DNA of 33,077 nt from a virus. This document shows, in pieces, positions 1 to 6,999 of the stretch. Location of the stretch: positions 1-33,077 of the IMG/VR virus record IMGVR_UViG_3300035438_000527. One strand, written 5' to 3'. The position numbers and the translations under genes are program-made. Every line of letters starts with the position of its first letter. The stretch's first letter is position 1. A model generated the notes under the pieces. The model worked only from the letters and a program-made list of their open reading frames with translations, did not search any database and was not told the origin of the DNA.

Positions 1-17
1 AACAGTGTTCTATATCT

Positions 18-1595
18 CTATACATCCATACCAAACTGTTGACTAATACGATTAATGTCTTCAATAGTCCAAAAACGTGTTCTACTTAACTCTACCATCT
101 TTTTACAAAACGGTCTAGTAGTTGGTATAATGTCAGCACCGTAACTTGGTTTTACTTCATAACTATAAACCGTTTCTATTCTTGCAATGTCTTGCCTTGC
201 GACTTCAATCTTACCGCTTTGAGTAATCGTTCCATCAATTTCAATTAAACCTAAATCGGTCAATCGTTGGTATATCTTTGCTAGTTCGGTTGCTCTCGTT
301 TCCGTTGCTTCCATAACCGCATCAAAGGGAGTTTCTTCGCTAATTAATTGTAGTACTCTTTGAGTAGTTTCGTTCAATTCAGCAAAGTTTTTTTTAAATA
401 AATCCTCATCATAATTACCAAATAATATTATATCTTCGCTTCCATTTCGTTCACGTCCACAACTAGCAAAAGCGTTTATTATTTCTTCGTCTTTATTTTC
501 TTCGCTTAATTTAAAACGTGGTGTTTCAACTTTTGCAGTTGGCATCATAAATTCCTCAAACTCAACATCATTTACTAAACCATTTATTTCAGCAACCGCA
601 TCAATGATAGATAATATTTGATTACGTCTCATTTTGAAATACGTTTGATTCATCAAGTGAAATGCAATATCTAAATTTGATTGATTGAAATTTCCATCTC
701 GAGTAAAACCAAACAACTCACCACTAACAACCCCGTGACCTTTTAATATATTATTTTGTACACTTTCTCCTAAAGATAAATATCGTTCGTGTAATTGGTT
801 ACCGTTTAAATGTAGTACCGTTGGCTCAGTATCTTTACCATTGTTAAACACAACCATAACACCGCCAGCGTTATCTGACCCCGTTGCGCTATCAATGATG
901 TAATCTTTTACCTTATTCCTATCCTCTTCATTTGGTGAAGCACCGTTATTTAAACTTAATACCGTACCTAAGCTAAAGTTATTTACAACTTCGCTAAATT
1001 CATAATTCTTAATTTCAATATCAGTCATAATAGACTTAATCGAACCGCTATAAGGAATCTGAGGATAGTAGTTCAATGATACCTTTCTTTTGTTTGGATC
1101 TAACTTGTATTGCCTACCATGTTCCTTAAATGGAATGATGCAAACCATTTCATCGGTACGGTCATTAATGCTTACATAAGTAATTGGTTTGACTTGGCTA
1201 TTAGTCCAATCCTCACTCACTTGATACTTACCGCTTTTAGTTACCCTTACCCATTCAAAAGGAATATGTTTAACCTTACCAATAATCTGACCGCTAGGGT
1301 CAAAGATAGCTTTAACATAAGCACTATTACTAATTTCAATATCAGCACTAATGTATTTCAAAATAGGGTTAAACATTTTAACCAAATCTTCATTACCTGT
1401 AATACCACCACCAACAACAAAATTAACTTTGCCATTAACAATACCTTGATGAACTGCTGAGGTGTAATATAGGTAGTTTAACCATTGAGGAATAAGGTTA
1501 TCTTTTCCCCACCATACTAACTCTTGACTATCGTTTTCTAAAAACTCAGGAACTTCAACTTGTCTTGAAAATATTTGTATTTCTTTTTTGCTCAT
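18..1595 (-). CDS. Portal protein (visible 3' end is false; continues at 32857)
   Basis: Probable dodecameric portal at the head-tail vertex through which DNA is packaged. The N-terminal half has a portal-like layout: a WWGKDNLIP segment near residue 28, then a long mixed region with a GESVQNNILKGHGV helix and a FNQSNLDIAFHLMNQTYF segment typical of Bacteroidetes phage portals. A helical C-terminal part begins near residue 360. The start overlaps the stop of the preceding gene by ATGA. The TAG stop at 18-20 depends on base 19, which differs in the other copy of the repeat. There the codon is TGG, and the frame runs 31 residues further, through a GGWYHNP segment and a CRHYW motif, to TAA at 32857-32859. 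True length is then about 556 aa. The portal call is by family resemblance and position. Confidence 0.8.
   Translation of the reverse strand: MSKKEIQIFSRQVEVPEFLENDSQELVWWGKDNLIPQWLNYLYYTSAVHQGIVNGKVNFVVGGGITGNEDLVKMFNPILKYISADIEISNSAYVKAIFDPSGQIIGKVKHIPFEWVRVTKSGKYQVSEDWTNSQVKPITYVSINDRTDEMVCIIPFKEHGRQYKLDPNKRKVSLNYYPQIPYSGSIKSIMTDIEIKNYEFSEVVNNFSLGTVLSLNNGASPNEEDRNKVKDYIIDSATGSDNAGGVMVVFNNGKDTEPTVLHLNGNQLHERYLSLGESVQNNILKGHGVVSGELFGFTRDGNFNQSNLDIAFHLMNQTYFKMRRNQILSIIDAVAEINGLVNDVEFEEFMMPTAKVETPRFKLSEENKDEEIINAFASCGRERNGSEDIILFGNYDEDLFKKNFAELNETTQRVLQLISEETPFDAVMEATETRATELAKIYQRLTDLGLIEIDGTITQSGKIEVARQDIARIETVYSYEVKPSYGADIIPTTRPFCKKMVELSRTRFWTIEDINRISQQFGMDV
20..145. repeat. Contig-end direct repeat, left copy (circular overlap)
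   Basis: These 126 bases are identical to 32952-33077. Bases 10-18 also match 32942-32950, base 19 differs (t here, c in the right copy), and bases 1-9 do not match. This is what an assembler leaves when it closes a circular or circularly permuted genome, so the unit length is about 32,932 bp. The unmatched first 19 bases are most likely assembly noise. A real short terminal redundancy cannot be excluded from sequence alone. Confidence 0.9.
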
Positions 1596-1885
1596 TTCAC
1601 AATCATTTTACCAATTTCTAATATATCGAAGTTAGCCTCATCAGTACTACTTCCATCACCATCGTACACCCTATATTCATATTCGCCTATTGGTAAATCT
1701 AAATCGGTAGGGTCTTCAATTTCAAAGCGTGTGTAACGGTCTGTTGTAAGTTCTGGTATTAAGTATTCTTTTGTTACTGTTTGCGTTTGTAATTCTCTAA
1801 ACACAAAAAAGTAATTAAAATTAACTGCTAACTCCATTACTTGCAGACCTACTATATTAACGCTACCTTTAATTATTTGTATCAT
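1592..1885 (-). CDS. Small beta-rich phage protein upstream of portal
   Basis: A 97-aa protein with alternating hydrophobic strands, an acidic middle and a GEYEYRVYDGDG segment. Similar short proteins are common in structural clusters of Bacteroidetes phages, but I know of no assigned function. It is the first gene after the terminator at 1902-1935 and its TGA overlaps the portal ATG, so the two are translationally coupled. It may be a small virion or portal-associated protein; that is inference from position only. No signal peptide or membrane segment is visible. Confidence 0.7.
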   Translation of the reverse strand: MIQIIKGSVNIVGLQVMELAVNFNYFFVFRELQTQTVTKEYLIPELTTDRYTRFEIEDPTDLDLPIGEYEYRVYDGDGSSTDEANFDILEIGKMIVK

Positions 1886-1901
1886 TTGGTTGTAAATTTA
1901 C

Positions 1902-1935
1902 AAAAAAAAGGCGGACAAATATTAATTCATCCGCC
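1902..1935 (-). terminator. Rho-independent terminator after capsid and tail tube genes
   Basis: On the minus strand a GGCGGA / TCCGCC stem (1930-1935 and 1910-1915, 14-nt loop) is followed directly by eight T residues (A run at 1902-1909). It lies 23 bases past the tail tube stop. On the plus strand the same stem is also followed by T-rich sequence, so it could work both ways. It would end or attenuate transcripts carrying the capsid and tail tube genes before the portal block. Confidence 0.85.
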
Positions 1936-1957
1936 CCTTTTTATTTTATTTTTTCAA

Positions 1958-2470
1958 TTAGGAATTGAACGCTAACAAAGTCGCCAAATCAGTGTTTGAC
2001 AAATGAGGTGCCATTGCATCCTCTTGACCTGCAAAATTCAACGTGTATCCATTCATATCACCACCTGCTTGACCACTCACTCCCTCGTGTGTAGTTAGGA
2101 ATAAACCGTTTTCCAATCCAAAGATTTTGTTACGACCATTTCTGTCAGTTGCAATAACTTTGAAATAACCGTTACTTAATGTTTGAACAAGTAAATCAGT
2201 GTCAATGTCAGATGCTTTAAGCATAGCCATAACCGCTTGCTCAAAAGTTACTGAATTATTGTCTCTAGTTCCTGTTGGTGTTTGGTTTGCAAATCCTGAA
2301 TTAATATCTAATTCAAAGTTAAATGCAGTTTTCGTTTGCGTGGCTATCGTAGCTAATCCGCTAGTTACAGAAAAAACCACACCATCAGTATTAATGATGG
2401 CGAGTTTTTTTAATCCTGCTCTATTTGCACAATTTGGCTTGGTATAACCGCTTAATAATTCACAACTCAT
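1958..2470 (-). CDS. Major tail tube protein (probable)
   Basis: A 170-aa protein that probably polymerises into the tail tube. It has the pattern I associate with Bacteroidetes siphophage tail tubes: VTFEQAVMAMLKASDIDTDLL, then VIATDRNGRNKIFGLENGLFL, a glycine-rich segment and DMNGYTLNFAGQE near the C-terminus. The length is typical. It lies 29 bases after the major capsid gene and just before a strong terminator, the position expected for two very highly expressed virion proteins. Two cysteines lie near the N-terminus (C3, C14). A head decoration protein is the alternative, but the NGYTLNFAGQE ending favours tail tube. Confidence 0.7.
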   Translation of the reverse strand: MSCELLSGYTKPNCANRAGLKKLAIINTDGVVFSVTSGLATIATQTKTAFNFELDINSGFANQTPTGTRDNNSVTFEQAVMAMLKASDIDTDLLVQTLSNGYFKVIATDRNGRNKIFGLENGLFLTTHEGVSGQAGGDMNGYTLNFAGQEDAMAPHLSNTDLATLLAFNS

Positions 2471-2499
2471 AGTGTTATATTTTTAAGGTTATTATTTAA

Positions 2500-3468
2500 T
2501 TAAGATGATGCTTCATCGTATTTAGCAAAGTACTGAGGTCTTGCATAGTTAACTCCAATATCCATTATTGCAGATAATCTCAATGTTCTTTCTTTGATTA
2601 AATAATCAGCAAATACACCTTGTAAATCACCCTCTAAATTAGTTGAAACCATTACATAAGAATAAGGTACAAAATAGATTTCTCCAGTAGATAATTGTGG
2701 TACAACTCTAACTGTGTCAGAAGTGCCAGGCAACATCATTGTTTGAGAATTACCTTCGCCCATTCTTTCAGCAGTATAGTGATAGTTGTTATCAGTCAAC
2801 AAGTTATCAACCAAGTGATTGAAATCTACTTGTGAACAAATAATCTCACCTGCAAGCCCATTGTCTCTAACCTCAGTCGCAACTGTTCTTGATACACCTT
2901 TGAAAATAGCAAAAGCGTTTGAAGCAGTAACCGCACCAGCATTTGTAAAAGCTGGAATCAAAGGGTCGTTTTTAAATTTCTTAATCAATCCATTAAACAT
3001 AGCAAGTTCAGAGTTACCGCTTCCAGTGTCACCTTTGAAAATTAAGTCTTGAACTTTTTTCTCTAATTTCAATCTTGTTAGAGCTAACATTTGTTGTTCG
3101 ATTGGCAATGATTCCAAAGAATCTTTTGCACCGCTTCTTAATAGTAATTGAGCCCAAGTGTTGTTTAATGAATTATTACATAAAAATAATTCAATACCTA
3201 CTCTTTTAGAAGTCAACTCAACTTGAGTAAAAGCAACTGTACCCGCATCGTCAAATCCGCAGTTAGTCATTTCTTGAAGTTCAGGGTCAACATCGAATAA
3301 TTTTACGATAAAAGTTGAATCAGCTGGTACACCATCTTGAATTACTACTCTTGATAGGAAGTCGTTATTTTCAACTAATGCTGGAATTACTTCCGCTGAA
3401 TTGATGTTAATGTTATCAGCTAAATCGACTGCGGTGTAGCTGAATTTTTCTTTAAATAAATCTTTCAT
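2500..3468 (-). CDS. Major capsid protein (HK97-fold, probable)
   Basis: A 322-aa protein, the usual size for an HK97-fold coat protein. It shows the expected order: an N-terminal helical arm, a E-loop-like region around residues 60-100, a long central helix with EQQMLALTRLKLEKKVQDLIFKGD (about 123-147), an A-domain region, and a C-terminal segment with FADYLIKERTLRLSAIMDIGV. It directly follows the protease-scaffold gene (6-base gap) and precedes the tail tube gene. No cleaved delta domain is obvious, in line with scaffold being supplied by the upstream gene. Assignment rests on size, context and secondary-structure pattern. Confidence 0.8.
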   Translation of the reverse strand: MKDLFKEKFSYTAVDLADNININSAEVIPALVENNDFLSRVVIQDGVPADSTFIVKLFDVDPELQEMTNCGFDDAGTVAFTQVELTSKRVGIELFLCNNSLNNTWAQLLLRSGAKDSLESLPIEQQMLALTRLKLEKKVQDLIFKGDTGSGNSELAMFNGLIKKFKNDPLIPAFTNAGAVTASNAFAIFKGVSRTVATEVRDNGLAGEIICSQVDFNHLVDNLLTDNNYHYTAERMGEGNSQTMMLPGTSDTVRVVPQLSTGEIYFVPYSYVMVSTNLEGDLQGVFADYLIKERTLRLSAIMDIGVNYARPQYFAKYDEASS

Positions 3469-3474
3469 TTTTTT

Positions 3475-4578
3475 TTATTTTTGTTTAGTTTTAGATAAGC
3501 TAATTTTTTTCCAATCAGCCGTTGGGGTTGTTGTTTTAGTTGTTGTTTTTTTCTCTCCAGTTACTAACTCAAAAAGGTTAGCAATTTTTTTATCTTGTTC
3601 AGCAATAGTAGCTTTCAAAGATTTGATTTCACTTTTAAAAGTTTCACGTTGGTTAGCAAATTGCTTTGCCATTTCCTCGATTACTTCCTCAGTTACTTCT
3701 TCTGTTGGCTCTTCGGTCACTTCCTCAATTTCAGAAATAAGTCCATTTGCATCGACCATAATTACTAAATTCATTTCAGGAAGATTGTAAGTACCCTCAG
3801 ATGCAACGATGTCGCTTTCTTCTGTTACCAACATTACGGGTGTACCTACTGTAAGGTCGCCTTCCCATTTAATCATTTCACCATTTGATGTTGTAGTTTC
3901 GGCAAATGTTTTTTCCTCTTCTTTTTCATCTTCGGTGAAATACTCGATTACTCTTTTTAAGAGCGTTTCTTTTTTCTCCATTTGTATTTGATTTTTAAAA
4001 TTTACTTTTTCAATATCGAACCACGCTTCAATGCTAAAACCTTTGTAAGTTCCATTTTTCCACTTAGCCCATTCTTTGTCATCCTCAACAAAATAAGATA
4101 CTATCATTGTACCATCTTGTAAGTTTTGGTCTTTAAATATTTCGGGTGCGTTGTGACCTCTTGCTTTGTCGATATAATATATCTCTTCTAAAAATGCCCC
4201 TTTGATTTGCTTATTCTCATCGTGCATAGAATTAAGGTTGTGCATATACCCTTTTTTCATCATTCTTCTACCCATTTCACGTACAACCGTTGGTGGGAAG
4301 AATAGATTATATTCATTACCTTGTTGGTCACGTCTGAAAATAGGAATATTAGCAGCGATAGCAACACCCGTTACGATTCTTTTTTCATCATTAAAGTGAT
4401 GTTTAACCGTTGGTTTTTGTTTATCAAAGAAATAAGCGTTCTTTTGAGTAGCAGGATAGTCAACGAAAGCGTTAAAATCCATTCCATCATCCTCAGAATT
4501 AAGCACTACTTTATATAAAGGCAATTTATCCATACCTTTAAAACGAAAAAAGCCGTATTTTGTACGACTTTTAAACAT
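3475..4578 (-). CDS. XkdF-like prohead protease fused to scaffold
   Basis: A 367-aa protein that probably builds and then matures the procapsid. Residues 1-190 resemble the XkdF-like serine protease family: RIVTGVAIAANIPIFR (67-82), a candidate catalytic His at NSMHDENK (H119) and a candidate Ser in KGFSIEAWF (S182). A small beta domain follows (about 232-285), then an acidic stretch rich in EVTEE repeats and a coiled coil (about 300-340), and a Thr/Lys tail; together these look like scaffold. Met16 is a possible alternative start. Met200 (codon at 3979-3981) begins the scaffold half and could serve as a nested start like phage Nu3, but no clear ribosome site is seen. The major capsid gene follows immediately. 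Confidence 0.8.
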   Translation of the reverse strand: MFKSRTKYGFFRFKGMDKLPLYKVVLNSEDDGMDFNAFVDYPATQKNAYFFDKQKPTVKHHFNDEKRIVTGVAIAANIPIFRRDQQGNEYNLFFPPTVVREMGRRMMKKGYMHNLNSMHDENKQIKGAFLEEIYYIDKARGHNAPEIFKDQNLQDGTMIVSYFVEDDKEWAKWKNGTYKGFSIEAWFDIEKVNFKNQIQMEKKETLLKRVIEYFTEDEKEEEKTFAETTTSNGEMIKWEGDLTVGTPVMLVTEESDIVASEGTYNLPEMNLVIMVDANGLISEIEEVTEEPTEEVTEEVIEEMAKQFANQRETFKSEIKSLKATIAEQDKKIANLFELVTGEKKTTTKTTTPTADWKKISLSKTKQK

Positions 4579-4595
4579 AAATATGTGATAATTAA

Positions 4596-6995
4596 TTAAA
4601 TAGATGCAACGGTTTTTATCTTTTCGGATGCCCTATCTACTTTATTAAAAGAATCTACTACTAATACGGGTCCACCTTGTTGGTTAAGTAGTTGAGCAAT
4701 GTTAGTAAGGTTATCATTTTGTTGTGCTTGACCGTTAGAACCACCATTTGCGCCACCGCTTGCTACACTTGGAATTGATATTTTGTCACCACCACCACCA
4801 CCACCACCACTAGGTTGGAATTTAGTAGCTGCTATTTTTGCAATTTGTGAAAATCCAATCGCACCTGCTATACCAGCCTTAACAAAGTTAGCACCAGTTA
4901 AAGCATCCTGAGGTACTGCTAATTGCGCCATAATTGCACTCGCAGTTGAGGTAGTTGCTTGTGCTATTCCTGCAGCCTTATTAATATTAAATTGTCTCCT
5001 TGCATCTTTTTCAGAATCTTTACTAAACGCACTTGATAAATTAGATAGTATTTCAAAACCTTGTGAGGCATATTCACCAACTTGGTTTATCATTGCTATC
5101 TTTTGATCCAATTCTTTTTGGTCTGCCTCGCTTATAGCTACCTTACCTTGTTCATCATAATATTTTGCAAGTGCTAATTTTGCTTGTTCAAATTGTTCCT
5201 CAGTAATTAATTTAGAATCTAATTTCTCTTTTAATTTAGCAACTTCATTCGCTTCTTCAATATCAAACCCTTCTAATGTTTTTTGCAAACTTTCTTCTCT
5301 AAGTGAAAATAACTGTGCTTCTAATTCATTTTGTGCTAAAAGTTGTTTATCCTTTTTTTCCTTTGCGTATTTGTCGGTAATACCTTGAACTGCTTTTGCT
5401 TGTGCCTCTTCTAATAAAGTAATATCTTCACCGTTCTTTTTTGCCGCTTCTAAAATTGCAAAATATTTATCATAGACCGCATTAATTTCTTGTTGCTCTT
5501 GTGATAATTTAGAAGTCAAATATTCATCTTCTAATGCTGCAAGGTCTTGTAAAAATTTAGCTTGTGCATCCGCTTCGGCTATCCTTTGTTTTTCAGCAAA
5601 TCTTTTTTCCTCTTCAATTCTTTTGTCATTGGCTTCCTTTCTTGCTTTTGACTTTGCTGCGATTGCATCTTTCTCTGCTTTCACTTCCTTTGCTTTGAAA
5701 ACCGCATCATCTAAAACTGCCTTTTCACCCATTTTAGTATTTTCAACTAATGCCTCTTGTTTAGCTTTTAACAAAATTTTATTTTGCATTAACTCAGCAT
5801 TAAAGAGTTGGTTAAACTCACTATTCGCAGCTTTTAAATTCTTAATATTTTGGTCATATATTTCTATACTTGCATCTAACGCTTCTTTTTCAACCCTTAC
5901 ACGCTCTAATATTAAATCTATTCTTTGACGCTCTAAGTCTTTAATATCTTCACCGCCTGCTTGTCTAACTGCTAATTCAAAATCTAATTGTTTTACAGTT
6001 GAATCAATGGCAGCAATTTCATCTGAAGCCGCTTTCATTATAGCATCTGCCTTAGCCCGTTGTGCTTTGCTTTCATCATTGACCGCTTTTATCTTTGCGG
6101 CTGCGTTCTTTTTAGCTTGCGAAGTAACTTCGTCATCAATTACACCCATTGCAGTTAATGCTTCCACAACTCCCCAAATAAGACCAACAAAAGGGAATAA
6201 AATAGATAATACTATTTTTACACCCGTACCTAAATCAGTAAATGATTTGTAGGCTTTTTTAACGAATCCTACAACAACATCAAAGTTGGCTATCAATAAA
6301 CCTAAAGCAACCACAATAGCACCGATACCCGTACTGATTAAAGCTAATCTTAACAACTTTAAACCGCCCGTTGTTGTACCCACAACCGCAGCATAAGCAC
6401 CTGTTAATACCGTTGCTATTTTCGTTTGTGCGTTTTTCAAAGTCATCATTAAGATACCCTCTTTTTCAACTGCAACCCTCAACTGTTCTATTCCTGCAAG
6501 TACTGATTGTGCCGCTTGCATCTTAACAAGTGAGTTCATTAACACTTCGCTCTCTTGACCTGCTAAAGCCATTACACCTTGCATAGCACCATAGCCAGCG
6601 GTCACAGTCGAACCGATAGCAAGTGCGCCTTGCATAGCTTTTCCTTTTTGCGCTGCGTTATCGATTGAACGTGTTAAGGTGTCAACTTCTTGTTTTAATT
6701 GTCCTGCACGTTTGATAGCTTCTTGACCAACGGGCGAAGTTGCACCTGCAGCTAAAGCTATGTTTTGATATTGTTCAATAGCTTTTCCTGCCTCGCCCCA
6801 CGTTAGATTTTGATTCTCAACAACTGAATTTAACTTTTGCATTTGTTGAGTTAAACCATCGGTTGCGCCTGAACTACCAATATCCTTTAAACTATCTTCA
6901 ATATCTTTTAGGTTTTGTTCAACTCCTTTCGTTGCTTGTTCTGCGCCTTTTGTATCTAATGTTAACTTAACTACTATTTCTTTATTCTCTGCCAT
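4596..6995 (-). CDS. Tail tape measure protein
   Basis: A 799-aa protein that sets tail length and may help DNA cross the envelope. The N-terminus has the usual tape-measure look (KGAEQATKGVEQNLKDIEDSL). Hydrophobic segments lie at about 120-146 and 212-286. A long charged, alanine-rich coiled coil runs from about 296 to 640. The C-terminus has alanine/glycine-rich helices and a run of seven glycines before DKISIPS. At roughly 0.15 nm per residue, a family rule of thumb, the tail would be near 120 nm. It lies downstream of the two tail-tip genes and upstream of the protease gene, which is unusual for siphophages. Confidence 0.9.
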   Translation of the reverse strand: MAENKEIVVKLTLDTKGAEQATKGVEQNLKDIEDSLKDIGSSGATDGLTQQMQKLNSVVENQNLTWGEAGKAIEQYQNIALAAGATSPVGQEAIKRAGQLKQEVDTLTRSIDNAAQKGKAMQGALAIGSTVTAGYGAMQGVMALAGQESEVLMNSLVKMQAAQSVLAGIEQLRVAVEKEGILMMTLKNAQTKIATVLTGAYAAVVGTTTGGLKLLRLALISTGIGAIVVALGLLIANFDVVVGFVKKAYKSFTDLGTGVKIVLSILFPFVGLIWGVVEALTAMGVIDDEVTSQAKKNAAAKIKAVNDESKAQRAKADAIMKAASDEIAAIDSTVKQLDFELAVRQAGGEDIKDLERQRIDLILERVRVEKEALDASIEIYDQNIKNLKAANSEFNQLFNAELMQNKILLKAKQEALVENTKMGEKAVLDDAVFKAKEVKAEKDAIAAKSKARKEANDKRIEEEKRFAEKQRIAEADAQAKFLQDLAALEDEYLTSKLSQEQQEINAVYDKYFAILEAAKKNGEDITLLEEAQAKAVQGITDKYAKEKKDKQLLAQNELEAQLFSLREESLQKTLEGFDIEEANEVAKLKEKLDSKLITEEQFEQAKLALAKYYDEQGKVAISEADQKELDQKIAMINQVGEYASQGFEILSNLSSAFSKDSEKDARRQFNINKAAGIAQATTSTASAIMAQLAVPQDALTGANFVKAGIAGAIGFSQIAKIAATKFQPSGGGGGGGDKISIPSVASGGANGGSNGQAQQNDNLTNIAQLLNQQGGPVLVVDSFNKVDRASEKIKTVASI

Positions 6996-6999
6996 ATTG

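Noticed and set aside
18-20. TAG as the true portal stop
   Set aside because: The other copy of the repeat has TGG here, and its reading ends two bases before the connector gene, which is the tight packing seen elsewhere in the genome.
1110-1460. Plus-strand frame of 116 aa opposite the portal gene
   Set aside because: It is a shadow of the portal coding sequence with no ribosome site, no operon partner and no recognisable product.
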